Source: Chloroflexi bacterium UBA6077
Lineage (GTDB): Bacteria; Chloroflexota; UBA6077
DNA: 64,000 nt
Assembly: GCA_002436065.1 (NCBI GenBank)
Contig: DIXP01000099.1
Span: 28,901-92,900 of the forward strand
Direction of reading: 5' to 3'
Below the pieces are notes generated by a model. It saw only the letters and a list, made by a program, of their open reading frames with translations. It was not told where the DNA came from and searched no databases. Position numbers and translations under genes: made by a program. How positions within the stretch are numbered: the first letter of the stretch is position 1; each line of letters opens with the position of its first letter. Positions 33,483 through 41,409 of this stretch are shown here, piece by piece.

Positions 33483-34610
33483 TCAATACTCTAATTCTGC
33501 GGCTTCGGCTATCAGGGATGTGACCACCCTTGACAGCATAACCAGATCCGCCACGGCGAAGCTCTCCTCCAGGGTATGAGTGTCCACCATGCCGCACCCC
33601 ATCACCACCGTCGGAAGCCCCTTGGCATTCAGATCGTTGGCATCGCTGCCACCACCTGTAGGGACAATCGAGACGGGGAGTCCCAGCCTCGAAAGAGCAC
33701 GGCCGGCAGCCACCACCACCAGTGAATCCGGAGAATGGCGATATGGCTTGTACTCTTCCTTGAATTGCATCTCCAGGACAACACCCAGCTTGGCTGCCTC
33801 CTCGCGCATCGCCGCCGACATGGTTTCCACCTGAGCAGCCAGTTTCGAATCGTCCCGGCTCCGGGCTTCTCCCTCGATGCGAACCACTGCGGGAACGGTG
33901 TTGCGAACCGTGCCGCCGGTGATGAGGCCGATATTCGCCGTGGTCTCATCATCGATGCGACCGAGAGGCATTCGGGCGATGGCTCTGGAGGCTGCCACCA
34001 GGGCATTTATCCCTTTCTCCGGCGTGACACCGGCGTGAGCAGCCTTCCCGTTGAAGGTCGCCAACAGGGACCAATAGCCCGGTGCGCTATCGAACAGGGT
34101 GCCGATAGGTTGGGAGGCATCCAGCGAGAAAGCCAGCTTTCCCTTGAGAAGGGACATATCCAGCGCCCTGGCCCCCAGGTGGGAGCGCTCCTCCGCCCAG
34201 GTGAACAGGATCTCCAGGTCGGGGCGGGGCGCCCCTGCCGCCAGGACGGCCCGAAGGCCCTCCAAGATGGCAGCAATGGGAGCCTTGCAGTCCCCACCCA
34301 GGACCGTGTTGCCGGAGCTACGAACGACCTTGCCCTCAACGACCGGTCTGATCCCACGGCCTGGCTCCACCGTATCCATGTGGGCATTCAGTACAATGGG
34401 AGTCCCCTTCGTAGTACCGGGCATACGGGCGATCAAGTTCCCCGTCGATGGGCCGGTGCGGTCGTTCAAGACCTCGAAGCCGAGTCTCCTCAGCTTCTCC
34501 TCCAGAACGGTTGCAACGGCGGCTTCCTCGAAGGTAACGGAATCGATCTGGACCAACCGCAGGAATTCGTCCAGAACACGCTGCTCGGAGACACCGGTCG
34601 TTGAAGGCAT
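33483..34610 (-). CDS. M20-family peptidase (PepT-like)
   Basis: This 375-residue metallopeptidase resembles PepT/ArgE-like M20 enzymes. Metal motifs are LNAHMDTVEPGRGI, TVLGGDCKAPIAAIL (the bridging Asp in GGDCKA) and FTWAEERSHLGARALD (Glu pair). The dimerisation domain follows (AHAGVTPEKGINAL). A C-terminal His is found in DTHTLEE. Cytosolic. It begins 13 bases after the stop of the third binding-protein gene (ATG at 34610, GGAGG upstream), so they form one operon. Confidence 0.9.
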   Translation of the reverse strand: MPSTTGVSEQRVLDEFLRLVQIDSVTFEEAAVATVLEEKLRRLGFEVLNDRTGPSTGNLIARMPGTTKGTPIVLNAHMDTVEPGRGIRPVVEGKVVRSSGNTVLGGDCKAPIAAILEGLRAVLAAGAPRPDLEILFTWAEERSHLGARALDMSLLKGKLAFSLDASQPIGTLFDSAPGYWSLLATFNGKAAHAGVTPEKGINALVAASRAIARMPLGRIDDETTANIGLITGGTVRNTVPAVVRIEGEARSRDDSKLAAQVETMSAAMREEAAKLGVVLEMQFKEEYKPYRHSPDSLVVVAAGRALSRLGLPVSIVPTGGGSDANDLNAKGLPTVVMGCGMVDTHTLEESFAVADLVMLSRVVTSLIAEAAELEY

Positions 34611-34623
34611 AGTCGCGTCCCTC

Positions 34624-36372
34624 CTATCCGTCCAGCCACACCTTGTTCAGGTAGAGAAGAGCATCGCGATAGTGGGTCTCCGCCCACCCATGGACCTTCT
34701 TGCTCACTGCTTGAAGCTCGTAGGGATGGTAGAGGTAAAGTGCGGGCTGCTCCTCGGCGATTATGGTGTACAGCTTCTTGTAGATCTCCACGCGCTTGAC
34801 GTCGTCGAACGCCTGCGCACCCTGATCGAACAGCTTGTCGACCTCGGGGTTGGAGTAGCCCCACTCGTTGGTCGAACCGTTCGTCTGCCAATAGGAATGA
34901 AGAGCCGGCGTCGGCGGCGTTATGTAGACGTGGCACACCGCGGCGAAGTCCTTGGACACCCTAATCCGGTTCATGAAGTCGTTGAACTCCAGCGCGTTGA
35001 ACTGCGCGTCGATCCCAACGTCCTTCAGGTTCTGCTGCGCGATCAGCGAGGTCTGCTGCCGGTCGGGCTGCCCCTGGTCCGTGAAGAACAGGAACGAGAA
35101 GCGCTGGCCATCCTTCGCCAAGACGCCGTCAGACCCGGCCTTGAACCCAGCCTCGGCCAACATCTTCTTCGCCTTCTCGGGATCGTAATCGAAGGTGGGA
35201 GCGTCCTTGACGTACCACTTCTTCAGCGCGGGCGGCAGAGGCCCGTTGCTCCGTACGCCCCTACCCTTCGTCACCTGCTCCACTATGCCCTTCGAGTCGA
35301 TAGCGTGCGCCATCGCCTGCCGCACAGCCTTCTGGCTGAACCACGGCCCAAACTGCGCGTGCCGGTAGTTGAACCCAAAGAACCGGAAGTCCATCAGCCC
35401 TCGCTCAACGATATTGAGGTTGGACGCGCCTTCCAGGGATGCCAGGTGCGCCACCGATGGGAACGCTACGTCCAACTCGCCGGTCTTCACCTGCGCGATC
35501 GTGGAGTTGAGGTCTCTCACTACCTTGAACAGCACCGAGTCGAGGTATGGCCTGCCCTCGTGATAGTTCTCGTTCGCGGCCAACGTCACGTGGCTGCCAG
35601 GCACGTTCTCAACGAACTTGAACGGCCCCGTCCCTATCGGATTCTTGATGAACTCCTGCGGGAACTTGCTGGGAGTAAACTCTTGCCCCTCCAGCAGATG
35701 CTTCGGCATCATGAACGCCAGGTAGCCCAGCAGCTCCAGAAAGGAGCCGTAGGGTTGACTTGTAGTGACCTTGACCGTGTTGGCATCGACGACGTCGATC
35801 TTGGACACCGGCTTGAAGTTGCCGAGGAGGGTGCTGTTTACCTTCGGGTCGGCATAGGCAGCAATGGAGAACTTGACGTCCTCTGCGGTGAAGGGCTTGC
35901 CGTCGTGCCAGGTCACTCCCTTCCGGAGGTAGAAGGTCCAGGTCAGACCATCCTTGGAGACCTCCCATTTCTCAGCGAGGTCGGGCTGTGGAGTCCAGTC
36001 CTCCGGGCTGTACCTCACAAGCCCGTTGAAGATCGACTTGTTCACCATAAGGTTCGAGAGCTGCCCGATCGGCGGCCATGGGGTCACGTCCGCGTTTACC
36101 GGGACCTTGAAGATTCCACCCTTGCGCGGCGCGGCAGCAGCGGCGGCCGCGGCGGTGGTGGCGATGGGCTTTATCGCCGTCGTAGCGGGCGCTGCCGGCG
36201 CTGCCGTTGCGCCCGCGGGGCTGGAGGGAGTGGCAGGTGCGGACTGGCACCCCGCCAGCAGCGCCCCACCTCCCAGCGTCAGCCCAAACGCCGAGGCTAG
36301 CTTCAAGAAGCCACGGCGATTCATGGTCCCATTGAGAGCCTTAGACTCTCCCGTATCGTTGCCTGCCATCAT
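34624..36372 (-). CDS. ABC transporter substrate-binding lipoprotein, oligopeptide type (copy 3)
   Basis: This is a 582-residue SBP_bac_5 protein, the same length as copies 1 and 2. The Tat signal is MNRRGFLKLASAFGLTLGGG, followed by lipobox LAGC and an Ala-rich linker containing a run of alanines. The binding domain closely follows copy 1 in places such as HSYWQTNGSTNEWGYSNPEVDKLF and ETHYRDALLYLNKVWLDG. It is operon-linked to an M20 peptidase downstream and to an amidohydrolase upstream. ATG at 36372, with a second ATG adjacent. A 24-bp tandem duplication lies just upstream of the start. Confidence 0.93.
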   Translation of the reverse strand: MMAGNDTGESKALNGTMNRRGFLKLASAFGLTLGGGALLAGCQSAPATPSSPAGATAAPAAPATTAIKPIATTAAAAAAAAPRKGGIFKVPVNADVTPWPPIGQLSNLMVNKSIFNGLVRYSPEDWTPQPDLAEKWEVSKDGLTWTFYLRKGVTWHDGKPFTAEDVKFSIAAYADPKVNSTLLGNFKPVSKIDVVDANTVKVTTSQPYGSFLELLGYLAFMMPKHLLEGQEFTPSKFPQEFIKNPIGTGPFKFVENVPGSHVTLAANENYHEGRPYLDSVLFKVVRDLNSTIAQVKTGELDVAFPSVAHLASLEGASNLNIVERGLMDFRFFGFNYRHAQFGPWFSQKAVRQAMAHAIDSKGIVEQVTKGRGVRSNGPLPPALKKWYVKDAPTFDYDPEKAKKMLAEAGFKAGSDGVLAKDGQRFSFLFFTDQGQPDRQQTSLIAQQNLKDVGIDAQFNALEFNDFMNRIRVSKDFAAVCHVYITPPTPALHSYWQTNGSTNEWGYSNPEVDKLFDQGAQAFDDVKRVEIYKKLYTIIAEEQPALYLYHPYELQAVSKKVHGWAETHYRDALLYLNKVWLDG

Positions 36373-36382
36373 CTCTTCCTTT

Positions 36383-36429
36383 ATCTGCTATGTGATCTAT
36401 GTGGCTATCTGCTATGTGATCTATGTGGC
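36383..36429. repeat. 24-bp tandem duplication
   Basis: The unit atctgctatgtgatctatgt plus ggct is repeated at 36383-36406 and 36407-36429. It lies in the leader between the amidohydrolase gene and the third binding-protein gene, 11 bases upstream of the latter's start. Confidence 0.75.
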
Positions 36430-36520
36430 GCCGCACGGCGTCGTTTCTGGACCCCGGCGGCTTTCCGATAGCTACCGCTGGCCAGCAGGGGGTATCCAGC
36501 ACGTAGTATTACCAATTCCG

Positions 36521-37693
36521 CTAGTCGATGGAAAGATGGTCGTACCGCTTGCCGTCCTTCATAAGGAACCCAACCTGTGTGAGAGCCTCGATGTCCAGTG
36601 TAGGGTCTCCCCGCACACCAACCAGGTCGGCGTACTTACCGGCCTCTATGGTTCCTACCCTGTCATCCACTCGGGCTACCTGAGCGGCTCGGCTGGTCAT
36701 CCCCATGATGGCGTCCATGTTGCCGGCGCCGAACTCGACCACCATCTTGGCCTCGAAAGGCAGGTAGCCGTGCATGGAATCGGTGCCCAGCGCCCATCGG
36801 ACACCCGACTTGAGGATGTCACCCCACACCTTGCGCCGCACCTGCCTCGCCCGCAACACCTTCTCTCTGATCTCCGGGATATGGAAATCGCCCTTCTCGA
36901 TGCCATCCGGATGGAACCCGATGGCGAAGTTGCCCACGAGCCATGCGTTCTTCTTGATGGCCAGCTCGATCAACTCTGGGTCGGCGAGAGCGGCATGCTC
37001 GATGGTGCGCACACCTAGCTCGAGGCTTTTCCTCATACCCATGCCACCATGTGCATGAGCGGCAACGTAGGTTCCTCCGCGCTCCGCCTCCTCGACGATG
37101 GCTGCTATCTCAGCATCACCAAAGCATACCTTGTCCACTCCCACGGAGCTCGACATCCCTCCCGTGGCAAACAGCTTCAGGAAGTCAGCTCCAGCCTTGA
37201 GGTTCTGCCGGGCGGTGCGTCGCACCTCATCAGAACCATCGCTCAGGGTCAGCGCCGCGCCGTGGCCGTTAGAGGGTGTAATGGGCCGGGTGGAGATCAC
37301 GAGGCGAGGGCCCACAAACAGGCCTGCCTCGATGCCCTTGCGCACATCCACGTCCAGGAAGTGCTCCTCTCCCATGATCCTGGCCGTGGTAACCCCGGAG
37401 CGGAGCATGCGGCGCACGTTCCCCACCACACGCATCAACTGCGGCACGGGGCCCTGTTTCAACTGGCCGATCTGGTCGCCCAGCCCCGGGATGATGGAGA
37501 TGTGGGTGTGGGCATCGACGAAGCCTGGCAGCAGGGTAAGATCGCTCAGGTCTACTACCTCGGCATCCGACGGCACGGGGATTCCCTGCCCGACTGCCTT
37601 AAGCTGCTGTCCCTCTACCAGCACAACGGCATCTCGCAGAGGGGGGCCCCCCTTGCCATCGATGAGTTGTCCAGCACGAATCGCGGTAATCAA
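36521..37693 (-). CDS. Metal-dependent amidohydrolase (second copy)
   Basis: This 390-residue amidohydrolase is the paralogue of 3321-4496. Motifs are DAHTHISIIPGLGDQ, GADFLKLFATGGMSSS, AAHAHGGMGMRKSLELGVRTIEHA and LGTDSMHGYLPF. The TTG start at 37693 (MITAIRAGQLIDG) has AAGGAGG nine bases upstream and aligns with the paralogue's MLTAIRAQRLIDC. Likely cytosolic hydrolysis of a cyclic amide or Xaa-Pro type dipeptide; not resolved further. It lies between the hydantoinase-type hydrolase and binding-protein copy 3. Confidence 0.88.
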   Translation of the reverse strand: MITAIRAGQLIDGKGGPPLRDAVVLVEGQQLKAVGQGIPVPSDAEVVDLSDLTLLPGFVDAHTHISIIPGLGDQIGQLKQGPVPQLMRVVGNVRRMLRSGVTTARIMGEEHFLDVDVRKGIEAGLFVGPRLVISTRPITPSNGHGAALTLSDGSDEVRRTARQNLKAGADFLKLFATGGMSSSVGVDKVCFGDAEIAAIVEEAERGGTYVAAHAHGGMGMRKSLELGVRTIEHAALADPELIELAIKKNAWLVGNFAIGFHPDGIEKGDFHIPEIREKVLRARQVRRKVWGDILKSGVRWALGTDSMHGYLPFEAKMVVEFGAGNMDAIMGMTSRAAQVARVDDRVGTIEAGKYADLVGVRGDPTLDIEALTQVGFLMKDGKRYDHLSID

Positions 37694-37780
37694 AGATCCT
37701 TGCCTCCTTCACCAATTTCGGCGACACAGCCGAGCAGGGCTTCGAAATTAATTCGAGAAGCGGCCCATGGCCCGTCGGGA

Positions 37781-39094
37781 TCAGCCCCACCTCGCCAGGA
37801 AGGCATCCAACTTTAGGACCACGTGGAACAACACCTCCACGCCCCGGACTATGTCGGAGACGCTGGCCCACTCCTCGGGGACGTGGCTAAGCCCATCCTG
37901 ACAGGGGATCAACAGCATGCCGGCAGGCACAAGCCGAGAGACGATGGCGGCATCGTGACCCGCGCCACTGGCCAAGGTACGAAAACCCACGCCGAGGTCA
38001 GAGCAGCTCTTGCCCATTAGATCTCGCAACCACACAGGCAAGACGGCAGGAGAGGTATCGGCCATCACCTCCACCCGAAGTTCCACGCCACGTCGCTCGC
38101 AAATCCAGTATGCCCGCTCCACGATCTCCCGGGCGGCAGCCCGCTGTCGATCGGTGTCCACGTCACGAACGTCCACAGCGAAGTTGACGCGGCCGGGGAT
38201 GGTTGTGATGTTGTTGGGCCGAACCTCCAGCCTGCCAACGGTGGCCCGCGTGCCACGATGCCTATGGTCGTTGGCCAAGCCTTCCACCCCCAGGATGATC
38301 TCCGCAGCAGCCGCCATGGCGTCCCTCCGAAGCTCCATGGGGGTGCCACCGGAGTGCTCTGCCCGACCCAGGATATCCAGCTTCAACCGCGTGCTGCCAG
38401 AGATCACATCCACCAGCCCAACGGCCTGGCCCCCGGACTCCAATACCCGAGCCTGCTCGATGTGCAGTTCCAGGAAGGCTGCCACGGTCGCCGGATCCCA
38501 TCGGGCCGTCTGCAAACGGTGGGGCTCCATCCCTACGCTCGCCATGGCATCCGCCAGGGTGACGCCCCCGTCATCCTGGAGGCGCCGCAGCTTCTGCTCC
38601 GTCAACATGCCAGCCGCCGCCTTGCTGCCGATACAGGGCTCCCCGAAGCGGGCGCCCTCTTCGCCGGCAAAGATCACCACCATTAGTGGGCTCTCCAACC
38701 CCAGGCCCGCCGTATCCAGCATTCGCACCACTTCCACGGCGCCCACCACACCCACGGTGCCGTCGAAACCACCGCCGCAGGGAACAGTGTCGAGGTGGGA
38801 GCCCAAGGCAATCGCGTGAGTCCCCGTTCGGCTCCCCTGCCGCCGGCCGATAGTGTTGCCCACCGCATCGACTCGGACCTCGAACCCCAAATCGCGCAGC
38901 CACTCGGCCGCCAGGTCGTGAGACTGTCTCTCCTGAGGAGTGAAGGCGAGGCGAGTGACTCCCCCTGCGGGGTCGGACCCGATCTCATTGATCGCGCGCA
39001 GGTTGGCCACCAGACGCTGAGGATCGGGCTTCACGATTGGCAGCGGCTCCCCTATCACAATGTCGGGGTTGGAGGGGGCGCTACGCAGATCCAT
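37781..39094 (-). CDS. Zn-dependent hydrolase, N-carbamoyl-L-amino acid hydrolase / allantoate amidohydrolase type
   Basis: This is a 437-residue M20-fold amidase of the HyuC/AllC group, which removes carbamoyl or ureido groups from N-carbamoyl amino acids, allantoate or ureidoglycine. Motifs are GSHLDTVPCGGGFDGTVGVV (metal His/Asp), FAGEEGARFGEPCIGSKAAAG (Glu pair) and LELHIEQARVLE (metal His). SGAGHDAAIV near the C-terminus completes the site. It overlaps the upstream phosphoribosyltransferase-like gene by 14 bases. Association with pyrE suggests a pyrimidine or hydantoin degradation link, which is inference. Confidence 0.9.
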   Translation of the reverse strand: MDLRSAPSNPDIVIGEPLPIVKPDPQRLVANLRAINEIGSDPAGGVTRLAFTPQERQSHDLAAEWLRDLGFEVRVDAVGNTIGRRQGSRTGTHAIALGSHLDTVPCGGGFDGTVGVVGAVEVVRMLDTAGLGLESPLMVVIFAGEEGARFGEPCIGSKAAAGMLTEQKLRRLQDDGGVTLADAMASVGMEPHRLQTARWDPATVAAFLELHIEQARVLESGGQAVGLVDVISGSTRLKLDILGRAEHSGGTPMELRRDAMAAAAEIILGVEGLANDHRHRGTRATVGRLEVRPNNITTIPGRVNFAVDVRDVDTDRQRAAAREIVERAYWICERRGVELRVEVMADTSPAVLPVWLRDLMGKSCSDLGVGFRTLASGAGHDAAIVSRLVPAGMLLIPCQDGLSHVPEEWASVSDIVRGVEVLFHVVLKLDAFLARWG

Positions 39095-39665
39095 GATCGG
39101 AGCCCTCTAGGGAAGAGGCTGATGCGAGGGGAATGCCCTGCTGACATAGGGGGCACTGCCCGGGGAGATAGCTGTTCTCGGAAGCCGAGACGAGCGCAAC
39201 ACTAGGAAGGCCAGCAACAACGCCGCGATCCACCAGCACACCAAGGCTCAGTAGGCTACCGCCCCTGTTCTCCACCAGCGCCCGGACGGCACGAACCGCA
39301 CCCTCATCGACGAACTGATCCGCAACCAGCACAGACTTGCTGCCCGCCGGCAGCTCCGGGGAGTCCCCCACCAGCCCTGCATCGTTGTAAGCGCGCACCA
39401 GAGTACATCCCAACTCCCTGGCTACGACGAAGCCGAGGAGCAGATCCTCCAACTCCTCCCACACCATCACCGCGGTCGCCCCGGACTCCCTCAGCTTCCC
39501 TGCCAGCGCCACCCCAAGGGCCTCTGCGCCTCGAGGATCGAGGAGACCGTTGTAGCTGTGGAACCGTACGGACGAATGACCTCCCGGTGACTGGAAGTGC
39601 CCGGTCTCGATGGCTCCGCCCCGCTCCAGAATATCCCAGACCTCAGACGTTTCCATTGCACTCAT
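39081..39665 (-). CDS. Degenerate phosphoribosyltransferase-like protein (PyrE paralogue)
   Basis: This 194-residue protein has the PyrE-like layout (ERGGAIETGHFQSPGGHSSV, VMVWEELEDLLLGFVVAREL). Its PRPP loop, however, reads KSVLVADQFVDEGAVRAV where an active enzyme has two acidic residues and a Thr-Gly, as in ERAVVIEDVVTTGSQ of the neighbouring PyrE. A C-terminal CPLCQQGIPL looks like half of a metal knuckle. The start overlaps the pyrE stop (ATGA). It is therefore probably a non-catalytic or altered partner of PyrE. A regulatory role is possible but unproven. Confidence 0.75.
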   Translation of the reverse strand: MSAMETSEVWDILERGGAIETGHFQSPGGHSSVRFHSYNGLLDPRGAEALGVALAGKLRESGATAVMVWEELEDLLLGFVVARELGCTLVRAYNDAGLVGDSPELPAGSKSVLVADQFVDEGAVRAVRALVENRGGSLLSLGVLVDRGVVAGLPSVALVSASENSYLPGQCPLCQQGIPLASASSLEGSDHGSA

Positions 39666-40222
39666 GTCTCCCGAAGCTCCAGTTCGCCTCGATGAAAGAG
39701 GGTTCGCAGGGCGAACCCGGCGGCGGCGATGTTCTGGGCCGCGCCCTCCTCCCGGTCGATGACTGCCAGAATGAGCGGAACCTGGGCTCCCGCCTTGGCC
39801 AGCTGTCTCGCCGTTCGTATCGACTGGGAGCCGGTGGTGACGACATCTTCGATCACCACAGCTCGCTCGCCGGGATACAGCTCTCCCTCCACCAAGCGCA
39901 CCGCATCCATCTTCGCGTCCCGCCTCATGATGACGAAGGGCAGCCCCGTCTCCAGCGACACCGCCGTGGCCAGCGCCACGGCTCCCATCTCCATACCCGC
40001 CAATCGGTCCACCCCGGGCGGGATCATCTCTGCTAGGAAAGTGGCAATTCGGCGAAGGATACCGGGCTTGGTCTCGAAAAGATACTTATCGAAGAAGTAG
40101 CGGCTGCGAACACCGGAACTGAGGATGAAGTCGCCACGCAGATAGGCAGAGTTGACCAGATCGTGGGCCAACTCCTTGAGCCGCTGCTCGCGGGAAGGGG
40201 TCAGATCGGGAAGACTTAGCAT
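39662..40222 (-). CDS. pyrE: Orotate phosphoribosyltransferase
   Basis: This 186-residue enzyme converts orotate and PRPP to OMP in pyrimidine synthesis. It shows the PyrE features FILSSGVRSRYFFDKYLFETKP, AGMEMGAVALATAVSLETGLPFVIMRRDAK and the PRPP-binding GERAVVIEDVVTTGSQ. Length is normal. ATG at 40222 with GAGG upstream. The gene is followed, with a four-base overlap, by a degenerate paralogue and then by the HyuC/AllC-type hydrolase. No other pyrimidine genes are in the window. A salvage role for related substrates is also possible. Confidence 0.88.
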   Translation of the reverse strand: MLSLPDLTPSREQRLKELAHDLVNSAYLRGDFILSSGVRSRYFFDKYLFETKPGILRRIATFLAEMIPPGVDRLAGMEMGAVALATAVSLETGLPFVIMRRDAKMDAVRLVEGELYPGERAVVIEDVVTTGSQSIRTARQLAKAGAQVPLILAVIDREEGAAQNIAAAGFALRTLFHRGELELRET

Positions 40223-40430
40223 GGCAGACCTCTGGGCGCCAGGATTTCAAAAGGTCGAGGGGTCTCCAGAGAGGACCACCGATAAAACGAACAGCCCGCT
40301 CTAGCCAGACTGACGGGCATCAGCGAGAAAGTAGAAATCCTACACAGCTGAAGGGGCGGCTGTCAACAGCTTCCGGACAGGGACGACGCGAAGAGGAGAC
40401 TAAAGAGATGGTGGCGGCAGTCGTGGGGGT

Positions 40431-40790
40431 TCAAGACCGTACCGACAGATGCCGGACAACCTGGAGGAGGTGGTCGATGCTGAACGGCTTGGGGAACCAG
40501 AGACACGCATCGAACCGGAGAGCGAGTTCGCTCAGGTCGTCTTGAGCCGTCAGCGCGATGATGGGCAGGCAATTCTCCAGCGTGTCATAGAGCTGGCGGA
40601 GCCGTTCGCCTCCTGCCCAGGTAATGGGATCCAGGTCAAGCAGGGCAAGAGAAGGCGCTACCTGATGGGGCAGGTCCGCTTGATCCGAGGTCGCGATCAC
40701 CTCGTAGCCGGAGGATTCTAGCAATGTGCGTAGTAGGTCCCGGATGAGGGGATCTTCGCCGGCTACCAGGATGGGTCCGGGGATGCCCAA
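40431..40790 (-). CDS. Stand-alone response-regulator receiver domain protein
   Basis: This 119-residue protein is a single receiver domain. It has acidic residues near the N-terminus (GEDPLIRDLL), the phospho-acceptor Asp region LALLDLDP, ALTAQDD and the conserved Lys in WFPKPFSIDHLL. No output domain follows. The partner kinase is not in the window. The excisionase-like gene lies 60 bases upstream on the same strand. Confidence 0.75.
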   Translation of the reverse strand: MGIPGPILVAGEDPLIRDLLRTLLESSGYEVIATSDQADLPHQVAPSLALLDLDPITWAGGERLRQLYDTLENCLPIIALTAQDDLSELALRFDACLWFPKPFSIDHLLQVVRHLSVRS

Positions 40791-40850
40791 GATAGCTAGC
40801 CCTCCGCTTCGCCAGTCGCTAGAGCACTATAATGCCTATCTATTATAGTG

Positions 40851-41057
40851 TCAACCGTGTTTTCTCTTGTACGGGTCCTTGCTCCGCAATTCCGTGTCTG
40901 CTAGGTATTCAGCAACGGCTTCGTCGGTCGTGAACCAGTCTCTACCCATCTTTCTTGCCTTCAGCCGGCCTGTCCTGGCGAGCAGCGCGAGATGGGACTG
41001 ACTGATCGGGAAGCGGGCCGCTGCCTCCTTGAGCGAAATGAGCCGCTGCTCTTCCAA
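40851..41057 (-). CDS. Excisionase-family (helix-turn-helix) DNA-binding protein
   Basis: This 68-residue protein matches the HTH_17/excisionase pattern: ISLKEAAARFPISQSHLALLARTGRLKARKMGRDWFTTDEAVAEYL, a winged helix-turn-helix ending in a basic tail. Such proteins are DNA-binding and often serve mobile elements, but chromosomal stand-alone copies are common. No integrase or attachment site is seen near it. It faces away from the topoisomerase genes. Confidence 0.75.
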   Translation of the reverse strand: MEEQRLISLKEAAARFPISQSHLALLARTGRLKARKMGRDWFTTDEAVAEYLADTELRSKDPYKRKHG

Positions 41058-41265
41058 CAGACCTCAAGCCCAGATCCAGATTGGGGGGGATTATACGGGT
41101 AATGAAGTCTGAATGGCGACAGGACGGCGCCAACGCGACATGAGTAGCTTCGACGAGGCCCCTGGAATCCCCCTGGCGCCTCCACTTGCACACACGGCCC
41201 CAAAGCAATACAATAGGATAGGCGAACAACCGTTCTATAGTCGCTAATGGCTGGCGCCGTGGGTG

Positions 41266-41292
41266 TTGCGCGCCGACCGTTTCTGTTAATAT
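41266..41292 (+). promoter_or_regulatory. Possible promoter of the topoisomerase operon
   Basis: A ttgcgc box (41266-41271) and a taatat box (41287-41292) are 15 bases apart, short for a sigma-70 promoter. They lie just upstream of the GyrB/ParE-like gene in a region otherwise without a gene. Weak prediction. Confidence 0.3.
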
Positions 41293-41409
41293 GCGCGCGG
41301 TCGGCCAGGTAGTTGATGGCCGCCCTCACCCACACGGATGCCTTCCAGCATCCTGAGGCCCTCCCTCGGAGGGCAACCCAGTCTCCTCTCCCCATGGAGG
41401 ATTGTCTCT

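Noticed and set aside
34099..36300. Very long open frame antisense to binding-protein copy 3
   Set aside because: It mirrors a strongly supported gene in a GC-rich region. Similar antisense frames face the other binding proteins and the SDR/CapA genes.
40851..41057. Mobile element marked by the excisionase-like gene
   Set aside because: No integrase, attachment repeats or atypical neighbours were seen.
41338..41409. ATG at 41338 as the topoisomerase B start
   Set aside because: No ribosome site, and a TTG with GGAGG lies further down. Kept only as an alternative.
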